Shown in pieces: positions 45,659 through 55,109 of a DNA stretch of 64,000 nucleotides (position 1 is its first letter; the number at the start of each line of letters is the position of its first letter). The stretch lies in assembly GCA_025345505.1 (NCBI GenBank), contig JANVCC010009742.1:1763537-1827536 (forward strand), read 5' to 3'. Position numbers and translations under genes: made by a program. Below the pieces are notes generated by a model. That model did not search any database and was not told where the DNA came from. It saw only the letters and a list, made by a program, of their open reading frames with translations. This stretch comes from Todiramphus chloris collaris. Taxonomy: Eukaryota; Chordata; Aves; Coraciiformes; Alcedinidae.

Positions 45659-45763
45659 AATGCAGGCTAGAAGAGCATAGGAAGCCGGTCAAGCGCTTTA
45701 TGGGGAATAAAAGCGGTTCCGGGATGCGACGAAACGGCCCGTCGCGCCGGATAACAAAAAGGG

Positions 45764-46426
45764 ATGAGTGGCATGGCGAGGGCAGCGAAGAAAAAGACGA
45801 GCGATGTGCCGGAAAAGACGACGCGCATCCAGGAAATCAATCGCCGTCTCATCCTCGATGCCGCTCTCGATGTTTTCTCCGCCTATGGCTTTCGCGGCAC
45901 CACCATCGACCAGATTGCCGACAAGGCGGGGATGTCGAAGCCGAACCTGCTCTACTATTTTCCGCGCAAGCAGAACATCTATGTGACGCTGCTGGAAGAG
46001 ACGCTGGCGGAGTGGCTGGCGCCGCTGGCGGAAATCGATCCCGAGGGCGACCCGATCGAGCAGTTGCGCAAATACATAACCCTGAAAATCCGCATGTCGG
46101 AGAGCCACCCGGAGGCGTCGCGGCTGTTTGCCAACGAAGTATTGCATGGCGCACCAGCGATCAGTGAATTCCTGAGCAAGCACCTGAAGCCGCTGGTCGA
46201 CGACAAGGCGGCGGTGATCCGCCGCTGGGTCGGCGAAGGCAAGCTCGCACCGGTCGATCCCTATCACCTGATTTTCATGATCTGGGCGACCACGCAGCAC
46301 TATGCGGATTTCGATGTGCAGGTCCGCGCCATCATGGGCAATCAGGTTGGCCGCCCCGGTTTCCGCGAGCAGACGGCGCAGGCGGTCCTGAGCATCATTC
46401 TCAATGGCATTCGCCCGCGCGGGTGA
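45764..46426 (+). CDS. RutR-like TetR-family regulator
   Basis: A 220-residue TetR-family repressor close to RutR, whose ligand is uracil or thymine. The HTH is GTTIDQIADKAGMSKPNLLYYFPRKQNIYV (key residues KPNLLYYF), and the C-terminal ligand domain has RLFANEVLHGAP and WATTQHYADF, as in RutR. It is divergent from the pyrimidine operon, with a RutR-type site between. It probably derepresses the catabolic genes when pyrimidines are available. Confidence 0.9.
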   Translation: MSGMARAAKKKTSDVPEKTTRIQEINRRLILDAALDVFSAYGFRGTTIDQIADKAGMSKPNLLYYFPRKQNIYVTLLEETLAEWLAPLAEIDPEGDPIEQLRKYITLKIRMSESHPEASRLFANEVLHGAPAISEFLSKHLKPLVDDKAAVIRRWVGEGKLAPVDPYHLIFMIWATTQHYADFDVQVRAIMGNQVGRPGFREQTAQAVLSIILNGIRPRG

Positions 46427-46452
46427 GGGGATTGGTCGATTGCAGGTCGATT

Positions 46453-46576
46453 GTGCGTGGTTCGACAAGCTCACCATGAGGGAGATTGTTGACTGCAAGG
46501 CCAATCGGAAATGCAGTGGATATAGCTCCCTGCCATCCACCTCCATCCCTCATGGTGAGCTTGTCGAACCACGCAC
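46453..46576. repeat. Palindromic intergenic repeat, copy 2
   Basis: Perfectly complementary 31-base arms (46453-46483 and 46546-46576) enclose a 62-base loop. The arms match copy 1 at 31082-31164 except for the last base before the loop, where both arms changed together (GG/CC in copy 1, GA/TC in copy 2). It fills most of the 292-base gap between tetR and the acetoacetate decarboxylase gene; frames read through it are artefacts. Confidence 0.92.
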
Positions 46577-46718
46577 GATGTTGATGCAAAACACATGCCT
46601 CACGCGAAATTGACAGACGCGGATTGTGCATTGCACTATTGTTCCGCTGCGTCGCAATATCCGTTGCCGCGCCTGGCTTGCATCAAAGCCGGTTCCCCTG
46701 ACATCCGGAGATGCCCCC

Positions 46719-47456
46719 GTGAAAATATCCGATGTTCGTTCCGCCTATGCCATGCCGCTCACCAACCCCTCCTATCCGCCGGGTCCCTACCGCTTCATCA
46801 ACCGCGAATTCGTGGTCATCACCTATCGCACCGATCCGGAGGCGCTGCGGGCGGTGGTGCCTGAGCCGCTGGAGATTACCGAGCCTATTGTCAAATTCGA
46901 GTTCATCCGCATGCCAGATTCCACCGGCTTTGGCGATTACACCGAATCCGGCCAGGTCATCCCGGTCCGCTTCAATGGCAAGAATGGCGTCTACGTCCAT
47001 TCCATGTATCTCGACGATGATGCGCCGATTGCCGGCGGGCGCGAAATCTGGGGCTTTCCCAAGAAACTCGCCAAGCCGAAAATCTCCCATGAGGGCGAAA
47101 CCATCCTCGGCACGCTGCATTACGGCAGTGTGCTCTGTGCCACCGGCACCATGGGCTACAAGCACAAGCCGGCCGATCATGCCGCCGTTCTGAAATCCAT
47201 GCTGCTGCCGAATTATCTCATCAAGATCATTCCGCATGTGGACGGTACCGCGCGCATCTGCGAGCTGGTCGAATATCACCTGCAGGATATCGATCTGAAA
47301 GGCGCGTGGACGGCACCGGCGGCGCTCGAACTTCATGCGCATGTCATGGCCAATGTTGCGGGCCTGCCCGTTCTGGAAGTCTTGTCGGGAACGCATTTCA
47401 TCGCCGATCTGACCCTCGGGCTCGGGGAAGTCGTGTACGATTACATGAAGGTGTAG
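46719..47456 (+). CDS. Acetoacetate decarboxylase-like protein
   Basis: A 245-residue member of the acetoacetate decarboxylase fold. The Schiff-base lysine motif [15 protein letters not shown] places K115-K116 at the same numbering as in the clostridial enzyme. Upstream marks are [18 protein letters not shown] and [17 protein letters not shown]. Start is GTG at 46719 after CCGGAG. It could decarboxylate acetoacetate or another beta-keto acid; many members have other aldolase/dehydratase activities. It lies between the two halves of the pyrimidine locus, without a clear link. Confidence 0.88.
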   Translation: MKISDVRSAYAMPLTNPSYPPGPYRFINREFVVITYRTDPEALRAVVPEPLEITEPIVKFEFIRMPDSTGFGDYTESGQVIPVRFNGKNGVYVHSMYLDDDAPIAGGREIWGFPKKLAKPKISHEGETILGTLHYGSVLCATGTMGYKHKPADHAAVLKSMLLPNYLIKIIPHVDGTARICELVEYHLQDIDLKGAWTAPAALELHAHVMANVAGLPVLEVLSGTHFIADLTLGLGEVVYDYMKV

Positions 47457-47485
47457 CTGCCGGTTGCGGGCAGTCTGACAAAGAA

Positions 47486-47510
47486 AAAACCCGCCTTAAC
47501 GGCGGGTTTT
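47486..47510. terminator. Terminator between the decarboxylase gene and preA
   Basis: AAAACCCGCC (47486-47495) and GGCGGGTTTT (47501-47510) pair perfectly with a 5-base loop and are flanked by A- and T-runs; it can serve both convergent genes. Confidence 0.88.
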
Positions 47511-47515
47511 GAATG

Positions 47516-48826
47516 TTATTCGGCGGCGGCCTTGGCCATCGGATTGTTGGGATGGGTGGTCCAGTTGGCGTAGTCCGGTTGGATCGGCAGCTTGGTGCGC
47601 GGGTCAACTCCCGAGGTCATCGGCACCATGGTGATGCAGTTGTCGACAGGGCAGACGTTGACGCAGAGGTTGCAGCCGACGCATTCCTCGTCGATCACCT
47701 CGAAATGCCGGGCGCCGTCCACCATTGCCGTGATGGCCTGGTGCGACGTGTCCTCGCAGGCAATGTGGCAGCGGCCGCATTTGATGCACAGGTCCTGGTC
47801 GATCTGCGCCTTGGTGATGTAGTTGAGATTGAGGTACTGCCAGTCGGAGACGTTCGGCACGGCCATGCCGCGGAAGTCCTCGATGGAAGCGAAGCCGCGG
47901 GAGTCCATCCAGTCGGAGAGCCCGTCGATCATTTCCTGCACGACCTTGAAGCCATAGGTCATGGCCGCCGTGCACACCTGCACATTGCCGCAACCGAGCG
48001 CGATGAATTCCGCCGCATCGCGCCATGTCGTGATGCCGCCGATGCCGGAGATCGGCAGGCCACGCGTCTCCGCATCGCGGGCGATTTCCGCCACCATGTT
48101 GAGCGCAATGGGCTTGACGGCCGGGCCGCAATAGCCGCCATGCGACCCGCGCCCGTCAATCGAGGGATTGGGCGCAAAGGTATCGAGATCGACCGACACG
48201 ATGGAGTTGATCGTGTTGATCAGTGACACGGCATCGGTACCACCGGATTTTGCTGCCCGTGCCGGTTTGCGGATGTCGGTGATATTGGGCGTCAGCTTGG
48301 TGATGACGGGCATGCGCGTATACTGCTTGCACCAGCGCACCACCATCTCGATATATTCCGGCACCTGGCCGACCGCCGCGCCCATGCCGCGTTCGGACAT
48401 GCCGTGCGGGCAGCCGAAGTTGAGCTCGATGCCGTCCGCACCGGTAGCCTCGACCAGCGGCAGGATGGCTTTCCAGGCGTTCTCCTCGCAGGGCACCATG
48501 ATGGAGGCGATCAGCGCCCGGTCGGGCCACTTCTTCTTCACCTCGGTCATTTCCCGCAGGTTCACTTCCAGCGGACGGTCGGTGATGAGCTCGATATTGT
48601 TCAGGCCAAGCAAGCGCCGGTCCGGGCCGTGGATCGCGCCATAGCGCGGGCCGTTGACGTTGACGACGGGCGGGCCCTCTTCGCCCAATGTCTTCCACAC
48701 AACGCCGCCCCAGCCCGCCTTGAAGGCGCGCTCGACATTGTAGGCCTTGTCTGTCGGCGGTGCGGAGGCCAGCCAGAAGGGGTTGGGGGATTTGATGCCG
48801 AGGAAATTCGATGAAAGATCAGCCAT
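47516..48826 (-). CDS. preA: NAD-dependent dihydropyrimidine dehydrogenase, catalytic subunit
   Basis: A 436-residue subunit that reduces uracil/thymine to the dihydro forms, the first step of the pathway. A dihydroorotate-dehydrogenase-like FMN barrel (NPFWLASAPPTDK, ELNFGCPHGMSERGMGAAVGQ with the active Cys, VCTAAMTYG) is followed by two [4Fe-4S] ferredoxin motifs, CIKCGRCHIAC and CVGCNLCVNVC. Start ATG 48824-48826 after GAAGGAGA. It lies 11 bases after preT. Confidence 0.95.
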   Translation of the reverse strand: MADLSSNFLGIKSPNPFWLASAPPTDKAYNVERAFKAGWGGVVWKTLGEEGPPVVNVNGPRYGAIHGPDRRLLGLNNIELITDRPLEVNLREMTEVKKKWPDRALIASIMVPCEENAWKAILPLVEATGADGIELNFGCPHGMSERGMGAAVGQVPEYIEMVVRWCKQYTRMPVITKLTPNITDIRKPARAAKSGGTDAVSLINTINSIVSVDLDTFAPNPSIDGRGSHGGYCGPAVKPIALNMVAEIARDAETRGLPISGIGGITTWRDAAEFIALGCGNVQVCTAAMTYGFKVVQEMIDGLSDWMDSRGFASIEDFRGMAVPNVSDWQYLNLNYITKAQIDQDLCIKCGRCHIACEDTSHQAITAMVDGARHFEVIDEECVGCNLCVNVCPVDNCITMVPMTSGVDPRTKLPIQPDYANWTTHPNNPMAKAAAE

Positions 48827-48837
48827 GTCGATCTCCT

Positions 48838-50295
48838 TCAGCCAGCGATGTGGCTTGGATGGGTGGGGTGCTGCGCCGGGGCCGACGCGCCGTCCGGATT
48901 TTCCGCCATGACGGCTTCGACAAAGCCGCTGACTTTCTCCGGCTGCTGCGTCAGCGCCCGGTGGATGGATTCAGCGGCAAGCTTGCCGTCCTGCACCGCG
49001 GCCACGGTCAGGTCCTGACCACCGGCAATGCAATCGCCGCCAGCCCATATGCCGGGGATCGAGGTGCGGCGGTCGGCGTCGACGCTGATACGCCCCTTCG
49101 ATAGGGCAAGCCCGGCTTCGGTAAGGATGCTCTCTGCCGGCGTCTGGCCGATGGCCTTGAAAATCTGGTCGCTGGCAAGGGTGATGCTTTCGCCGGTGAC
49201 GGCAAGCCTGCCGTCGGCCATGGCGGTATAATCCAGCGTGATGCCGCAGACTTCACCGGATGCGTTGCGGGTAAGCGCCCGCGGCTGCAACCAATGACGG
49301 ATGATCACCCCGGTTTTCAGCGCCAGTTCCTGCTCATAGGGGCTGGCGTTCATGCTTTCCGGCCCGCGCCGATAGGCGATGATGACGTTCTCGGCGCCCA
49401 GCAGCTTGGTCTGCACGGCCACGTCGATGGCCGTCATGCCGCCGCCGATGACGACAACGTCGCGTCCGACGGCGATCTGCGACAGGTCCTCGCTCTGGCG
49501 CAGGACGGAGATGTAGTCGACGGCATCGATGCAGCCGGCGGCATCTTCGCCTTCGAGGCCAAGCTCGTTCACACCCGGCAATCCCATGCCGAGGAAAACC
49601 GCATCAAAACCGGCTTTCAGCGCATCGATGCTGATGTCCCGGCCAAGCGCCTTGTCGTTCTCGATGGTGATCCCGCCGATTTCCAGAATGAAATCGAGTT
49701 CCTTCTGGGCAAAATTGTCGACGCTCTTATAGGCGGCAATGCCATATTCATTGAGGCCGCCGGCTTTTGGCCTGGCTTCGAAAATCGTCACGTTGTGTCC
49801 GTGTTTGGCAAGGCGATGAGCCGCCGACAAGCCGGCCGGACCCGCGCCGACGACGGCAACGCTCTTGCCTGTCGGCTCGGCGCGCTTGAAGGGGTGCTGG
49901 CCCTTTTCCATCAGATGGTCGGTGGCGTAGCGCTGCAGAAGGCCGATTTTCACCGGCTTGCCCTCGGCGGTCTCACGCACGCAGGCCTGTTCGCACAGGG
50001 TTTCCGTCGGGCAGACGCGGGCACACATGCCGCCGAGAATGTTTTCGGCCAGAATCGTCTTGGCAGAACCGGTGGGATTGTCGGCGGCGATCTGGCGAAT
50101 GAACAGCGGAATATCGATGCCCGTCGGGCAGGCGTTCATGCAGGGCGCATCGTAGCAGAAGTAGCAGCGGTCGGATTCGACAAAGGCTTCATGCCGCGTC
50201 AATGCCGGGTGCAGATCGGAAAAAACATCGGTGTAGGCATCGGACTCTAGCCGCCCGGCCCTCACATCACGGATTCCAGAATCGATCGATCCCAT
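48838..50295 (-). CDS. preT: NAD-dependent dihydropyrimidine dehydrogenase, flavin/FeS subunit
   Basis: A 485-residue FAD- and FeS-containing subunit, homologous to the small subunit of glutamate synthase, passing electrons from NADH to PreA. Cysteine clusters occur near the N-terminus (CYFCYDAPCMNACPTG and CARVCPTETLCEQAC). Two dinucleotide folds follow (VAVVGAGPAGLSAAHRL and VVVIGGGMTAIDVA), then IWAGGDCIAGGQDLTVAAVQDGK. Start ATG 50293-50295 after GGAGAGG. Confidence 0.94.
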   Translation of the reverse strand: MGSIDSGIRDVRAGRLESDAYTDVFSDLHPALTRHEAFVESDRCYFCYDAPCMNACPTGIDIPLFIRQIAADNPTGSAKTILAENILGGMCARVCPTETLCEQACVRETAEGKPVKIGLLQRYATDHLMEKGQHPFKRAEPTGKSVAVVGAGPAGLSAAHRLAKHGHNVTIFEARPKAGGLNEYGIAAYKSVDNFAQKELDFILEIGGITIENDKALGRDISIDALKAGFDAVFLGMGLPGVNELGLEGEDAAGCIDAVDYISVLRQSEDLSQIAVGRDVVVIGGGMTAIDVAVQTKLLGAENVIIAYRRGPESMNASPYEQELALKTGVIIRHWLQPRALTRNASGEVCGITLDYTAMADGRLAVTGESITLASDQIFKAIGQTPAESILTEAGLALSKGRISVDADRRTSIPGIWAGGDCIAGGQDLTVAAVQDGKLAAESIHRALTQQPEKVSGFVEAVMAENPDGASAPAQHPTHPSHIAG

Positions 50296-50425
50296 GAAAT
50301 CGCCTCTCCATTTCTGAAACTGCAGCATCCCGTTCCCTTTGGGCGTGCCGCAATTTGGTGATGGGCCGGTTTGTCCAGCGCCTGTTGATGGAAAGAATGC
50401 CAGATTTTCACAAAAGGTCAAATTT

Positions 50426-50441
50426 TTTATCAAACGGTCAA
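50426..50441. promoter_or_regulatory. Candidate RutR site upstream of preT
   Basis: On the minus strand TTGACCGTTTGATAAA fits the RutR operator at 11 of 14 defined positions, with a perfect left half. It lies about 130 bases before preT, in the only spacer in front of preTA. A further TTGACC occurs nearby on the same strand. Confidence 0.4.
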
Positions 50442-50521
50442 GAAATATGAAATTGAATCATATTCGTTTCGTTTGCACGGCTGGATATCCACGCAAATCT
50501 GGCAAGGGCAGCGGGGAAAAG

Positions 50522-52135
50522 CTAGATCAGATCGTTGAGAACAAGGCTTGCGCCTTTTGCCCCGACCATCATGGCGGCGGCATTGGTATTGCCGGAAATG
50601 ATATTGGGGAAGATCGAGCAGTCGATCACACGCAGCCCTTCGACGCCGTGCACCCGCAAACGCGGGTCGACCACCGATACTGCCGGGTCCGGCCCCATGC
50701 GGCAGGTCGAAACCGGGTGATAGACCGTGCCGCTGCGCCGGCGGAAATCGGCAATGAGATCCTCATCGCTCCGGCAATGCGGACCGGGCAGCAATTCCTC
50801 GACGATCAGCTTCGACAGGGTTGGCGTCGCTGCGATTTTCCGCAGGAACTTTACCGCATCCAGCATCTCGGCAACGTCATGCCCGGTTGAAAAAGCGTTC
50901 GGCGCGATGGTCGGTGCGTCGAGCGGATTGCTAGAGCGGATATGGATGGACCCGACGCTGGTCGGACGGCAATTGGACAGGCCGATGGAAAAGCCCGGCC
51001 AGGGATCGGGGGTCAGGATCGGGCGTTCGCCTTCCCTCGGCCGCACGGTGGAAAAGGCCTGAAAATACAGCTGCATGTTCGGGCGCTGCCGCGACGGATC
51101 GGTGCGGAAAAAGCCACCGCCCTGATTCATGCTGATCGACAGGGGTCCCGTCCGCAGCAGCAGATATTCGATGCCGACGCGCAGTTTTCCCCACCACGGA
51201 CGCAGCACCTGGTTGAGCGAGGCCACGTTGGCCCGGTAGGTGTAATTGATGCCGAGATGGTCCTGCAGGTTTTCCCCAACCTGCGCATTGTCATGCACGA
51301 TGGGTATGCCGAATTCCTGCAGCCGTGCCGCATTGCCAATCCCGGACAGTTCGAGCAGTTGCGGAGAATTGACGGAGCCGCCGCACAGGATCACTTCGCG
51401 CCCGGCCCTGACCGTCTCGGTCCGGCCGTTGCGGGTGAACGCAACACCGGTAGCCCGTTTGCCCTCAAAGACAATCCGCTGCACCATCGCGCCGGTCAGA
51501 ACCGTGACATTGGGGCGTTTCATCGCCGGGCGCAGAAAAGCCCTGGCGGCGGACATGCGCCGTCCGCCTTTCGTGGTCAGCTGAAATGGCCCCGTGCCTT
51601 CCTGCGTGGCGCCATTGAAATCGGGATTGTAGTGCAGGCCGGCCTCCTGCGCGCCCTTCAGAATCTGATTGGCCAGCGGATGAAACAGGTGCGAGCAATC
51701 GGTGACATGCAGTGGTCCGCCGCGGCCAAGGCTTTTTGCGGGGCCGTCATGGTCTTCCAGTGCCTGAAACACCGGCAGCACATCGTCATAGCCCCAGCCG
51801 GGATTGCCGCGCGCGCGCCATTCGTCGAAATCCTCCTTCGCGCCGCGAATATAGACCATGGCATTGATCGAACTCGACCCGCCCAGCACCTTGCCGCGCG
51901 GCCAGTAATCCGCATTGCCGCCAAGACCCGGATCGGCTTCGGCCTTGTACATCCAGTTGACGGATTTGTCGTAGAAGGTCTTGCCGTATCCGAGCGGCAT
52001 CTGCACGAAGAACCGACGGTCCGTCCCGCCCGCTTCCAGCACAAGAACCGTGTGGCGTCCGCTGGCGGACAAGCGCTCGGCGACAACCGATCCGGCAGAG
52101 CCTGATCCGACAATGATGAAATCAAACGCGCGCAT
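50522..52135 (-). CDS. GMC-family oxidoreductase (choline dehydrogenase-like)
   Basis: A 537-residue FAD-dependent GMC oxidoreductase. The N-terminal FAD fold FIIVGSGSAGSVVAERLS, the GMC signatures GKVLGGSSSINAMVYIRG and GREVILCGGSVNSPQLLELSGIG, and the C-terminal catalytic His region YHPVSTCRMG are present. It oxidises a primary alcohol; choline is possible, but a general aliphatic alcohol fits as well. No betaine aldehyde dehydrogenase gene is near. Start ATG at 52133-52135; the CoxG gene upstream is on the same strand. Confidence 0.9.
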   Translation of the reverse strand: MRAFDFIIVGSGSAGSVVAERLSASGRHTVLVLEAGGTDRRFFVQMPLGYGKTFYDKSVNWMYKAEADPGLGGNADYWPRGKVLGGSSSINAMVYIRGAKEDFDEWRARGNPGWGYDDVLPVFQALEDHDGPAKSLGRGGPLHVTDCSHLFHPLANQILKGAQEAGLHYNPDFNGATQEGTGPFQLTTKGGRRMSAARAFLRPAMKRPNVTVLTGAMVQRIVFEGKRATGVAFTRNGRTETVRAGREVILCGGSVNSPQLLELSGIGNAARLQEFGIPIVHDNAQVGENLQDHLGINYTYRANVASLNQVLRPWWGKLRVGIEYLLLRTGPLSISMNQGGGFFRTDPSRQRPNMQLYFQAFSTVRPREGERPILTPDPWPGFSIGLSNCRPTSVGSIHIRSSNPLDAPTIAPNAFSTGHDVAEMLDAVKFLRKIAATPTLSKLIVEELLPGPHCRSDEDLIADFRRRSGTVYHPVSTCRMGPDPAVSVVDPRLRVHGVEGLRVIDCSIFPNIISGNTNAAAMMVGAKGASLVLNDLI

Positions 52136-52259
52136 GAATTCCAGCCCGAACACAATCTATTTATCCAGGCAGGATATCCGGCTTCATCGTAGCAAACCCA
52201 AACGTCATTCCGCCATGGCTTATGGAAAATGCGACAGGCCTGTCGAATTGTCCGGCGTG

Positions 52260-52703
52260 TCAGGTGCCGGCGGCGGCCTGATTGAGATTCTCGAAAAACT
52301 GGGTGGCGAGTTTCTTGGCGGAGGAGGATATAAGGCGGCTGCCGAGTTGGGCGATCTTGCCGCCGACATCGGCATTGACCGTATAGGTGAGCACGGTCTC
52401 GCCGCCTTCCTCGATCAGGGTGACATCGGCGCCACCCTTGGCAAAACCGGCAATGCCACCCTTGCCCTCGCCCGTGATCGTGTAGGACAGCGGAGGATTG
52501 AGATTGCTCAATTCGACCTTGCCGTTGAAGCGCGCCTTGACGGGGCCGAGTTTGACGCCGACCGTGGCTTCCAGTTCCGTATCGGAAATCCGCTCGAGGC
52601 TTTCGCAGCCGGGGATGCAGGCTTTCAACACCTCCGTGTCGTTCAATGCCTTCCAGACTGCTTCGCGGGGCGCTGCAATGCGTTCTTCGCCGGTCATATC
52701 CAT
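52260..52703 (-). CDS. CoxG-type SRPBCC protein (CO dehydrogenase subunit G-like)
   Basis: A 147-residue SRPBCC-fold protein of the CoxG family (MDMTGEERIAAPREAVWKALND; PGCESLERISDTELEATVGVKLGPVKA). CoxG homologues are associated with molybdenum hydroxylases or act as membrane-binding accessory proteins, but no cox structural genes lie here. It probably shares a transcript with the GMC gene. Function inferred from family only. Confidence 0.85.
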   Translation of the reverse strand: MDMTGEERIAAPREAVWKALNDTEVLKACIPGCESLERISDTELEATVGVKLGPVKARFNGKVELSNLNPPLSYTITGEGKGGIAGFAKGGADVTLIEEGGETVLTYTVNADVGGKIAQLGSRLISSSAKKLATQFFENLNQAAAGT

Positions 52704-52957
52704 GTTTCAATGCCTCCCTGGAAGAAGAAAGCTAAGATAGACGACTTCATCTGTCCATGATTTATAAAACTTCGTTCTTCCTGCCACTGTATTAAATCCT
52801 GTCACAAAACATCATGATACTGGCGATGAAGATGCTGGACCGGACGGGAGCGGTGTAATAACAGGATTAAGACTTTGTGATTCCGCAGGGATGACGGCCA
52901 CAAAGTACTGACCCAACTATTCTTCTACTTCATTCATCTCATCAAGGGAGACTGCAC

Positions 52958-53227
52958 ATGAAATTGAAAATGGTCGCCGGCATTTCGCTGCTGGCTGTCG
53001 CTCTCGTCGGCTGTTCCAAAGCCCCCACCTGCACCCAGGAAGAGCTGACCAAAAAGGCCGGTGAAATCACCGCTGCCGTTCAGCAGGTCATTACCAAGGA
53101 CCCGTCCAAGGCTCAGGGAATCGTTGCCAAGATGCAGGAACTGGCCACCAAATATCAGGGCCAGACCGATCTGAAAGATGCCTGCAAGGCGTATGACGAC
53201 GTTCTGACAGCCATCAAGGGCTCGTAA
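52958..53227 (+). CDS. Small predicted lipoprotein
   Basis: An 89-residue protein with a signal peptide and lipobox (ISLLAVALVGCSKAP; lipidated C19, mature part 71 residues). The mature part is helical and hydrophilic with two more cysteines (C25 and C74), possibly a disulfide. It lies alone in a plus-strand spacer before pgi, with a good ribosome-binding AAGGGAGA before its ATG. No family recognised. Confidence 0.75.
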   Translation: MKLKMVAGISLLAVALVGCSKAPTCTQEELTKKAGEITAAVQQVITKDPSKAQGIVAKMQELATKYQGQTDLKDACKAYDDVLTAIKGS

Positions 53228-53233
53228 ACTTTC

Positions 53234-53263
53234 GCGCCGCAGTTCCGCCCGGATTTGCGGCGC
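53234..53263 (+). terminator. Hairpin after the lipoprotein gene
   Basis: Arms GCGCCGCA (53234-53241) and TGCGGCGC (53256-53263) with a 14-base loop follow the stop codon closely; no T-run follows, so termination is uncertain. Confidence 0.35.
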
Positions 53264-53376
53264 AGATTACCTGATGTAAAATCGGAAGAGATTCTGCTTT
53301 AAATCGATTGAAACAAAATGATTCCGGTGGCAGGTTCCACTCTGTCAGGATCAAGGCGTGACTTCAGGAGAGAGAA

Positions 53377-55029
53377 ATGGCGACAGTGAAAGCGAACGAC
53401 CTGCGTGGCTCCGTTCAGGCATTGAAAGCACACTTCAAAAGCGGCGCGCCGAAAAACATGCGCGCGACCTTCATGGAAGATCCCAAACGCTTCTCTCGTT
53501 ATTCCCTCAGTCTCGACGATCTTCTCCTCGACTGGTCGAAGTGCCTGGTCAATGACGAGACGCTTTCCCTCCTTGCTGATCTGGCAAAAGTTGCCCATGT
53601 GGAAGCCCGGCGCGATGCGATGTTTGCCGGCGAACCAATCAACAATACTGAAGGCCGCGCCGTTCTCCACGTGGCGCTGCGCAACCGTTCCAACAAGCCG
53701 ATCAAGGTTGACGGCGTGGACGTCATGCCCGGCGTCAACGATGTGCTGAAGCGCATGGGCGCCTATGCGGATGGCCTGCGCTCCGGCGCCATCAAGGGTT
53801 CGAAGAACAAGCCGATCACCGATGTGGTCAATATCGGCATTGGCGGCTCCGATCTCGGACCGGCCATGGCAACGCTCGCCCTGTCACCCTATCATGACGG
53901 GCCGAAGACCCATTTCGTCTCCAATGTTGATGGGGCACACATCGCCGATACCTTGAAAGACCTCGATCCGGCGACGACGCTGATCATCATCGCGTCGAAA
54001 ACCTTCACCACCATCGAGACCATGACCAATGCCCGCGCCGCGCGCAAATGGATCGCCGATGCGCTGGGTGAAAAGGCTGTCGGCAAGCACTTTGCCGCCG
54101 TTTCCACGGCGCTCGACAAGGTCGACGCCTTCGGCATTCCGGAAGATCGTATCTTCGGCTTCTGGGACTGGGTAGGCGGCCGTTATTCCATCTGGTCGGC
54201 CATCGGTCTGCCATTGATGATTGCGATCGGGCCAGAGAACTTTGGCCGGTTTCTCGATGGCGCCCATGCGATGGACGAACATTTCCGCAAGGCGGCGCTT
54301 TCCAAGAACCTGCCGATGATGCTTGGTCTGGTCGGCTACTGGCATCGCGCCATCTCCGGCTATACCAGCCGCGCCGTGATCCCATATGATCAGCGGCTGG
54401 CCCGCCTGCCGGCCTACCTGCAGCAGCTCGACATGGAATCGAACGGCAAGGGCGTCACCGTCGACGGCAAGCCGGTGTCCGGTCCGACCGGCCCGGTGGT
54501 CTGGGGCGAACCCGGCACCAACGGTCAGCATGCCTTCTTCCAGCTCCTGCATCAGGGAACCGATACGATCCCGCTTGAATTCATCGTCGCGGCGAAGGGC
54601 CACGAGCCGCATCTCGACAATCAGCATGAGATGCTCCTGGCCAATTGTCTGGCCCAGTCGGAAGCCCTGATGAAGGGCCGCACGCTGGAAGAAGCCAGGG
54701 CGCAGCTCGCGGCAAAGAACCTGGCGAAATCCGAGGTGAACCGCATTGCGCCGCACCGTGTTTTCAAAGGCAACCGGCCATCGATCACCATCGTCTATGA
54801 CAAACTCGATCCGTTCTCCTTGGGACGCCTGATCGCGCTTTACGAGCATCGCGTTTTCGTCGAGGCCCAGCTTTTCGGCATCAATGCCTTCGATCAATGG
54901 GGTGTCGAGCTCGGCAAGGAACTGGCGACCGAGCTTCTGCCGATCATCTCCGGAGCGGCAAAACCAACGGACAAGGACGCATCCACGCAAGGTCTTGTCG
55001 CGCACTTGAGGAAGCGTCGCGGCAAATAG
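53377..55029 (+). CDS. pgi: Glucose-6-phosphate isomerase
   Basis: A 550-residue phosphoglucose isomerase converting glucose-6-P and fructose-6-P. The signature [15 protein letters not shown], the glutamate region [21 protein letters not shown] (key E/H) and the catalytic-lysine end [16 protein letters not shown] are intact. The ATG at 53377 follows GGAGAGAG. It is the only central carbon gene in this part; the next gene starts 80 bases on. Confidence 0.96.
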   Translation: MATVKANDLRGSVQALKAHFKSGAPKNMRATFMEDPKRFSRYSLSLDDLLLDWSKCLVNDETLSLLADLAKVAHVEARRDAMFAGEPINNTEGRAVLHVALRNRSNKPIKVDGVDVMPGVNDVLKRMGAYADGLRSGAIKGSKNKPITDVVNIGIGGSDLGPAMATLALSPYHDGPKTHFVSNVDGAHIADTLKDLDPATTLIIIASKTFTTIETMTNARAARKWIADALGEKAVGKHFAAVSTALDKVDAFGIPEDRIFGFWDWVGGRYSIWSAIGLPLMIAIGPENFGRFLDGAHAMDEHFRKAALSKNLPMMLGLVGYWHRAISGYTSRAVIPYDQRLARLPAYLQQLDMESNGKGVTVDGKPVSGPTGPVVWGEPGTNGQHAFFQLLHQGTDTIPLEFIVAAKGHEPHLDNQHEMLLANCLAQSEALMKGRTLEEARAQLAAKNLAKSEVNRIAPHRVFKGNRPSITIVYDKLDPFSLGRLIALYEHRVFVEAQLFGINAFDQWGVELGKELATELLPIISGAAKPTDKDASTQGLVAHLRKRRGK

Positions 55030-55109
55030 GCTATAGTGGCCCGATAACAAACAGAATGGGTATCCGGCCTCTGCTCCAGGGCCGGAAGTGAGGAACTGGA
55101 AAAGCATTG

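Noticed and set aside
46401-46631. 76-codon minus-strand and 69-codon plus-strand frames
   Set aside because: Both are translations of the palindromic repeat (the HGELVEPRT-type artefact), not proteins.
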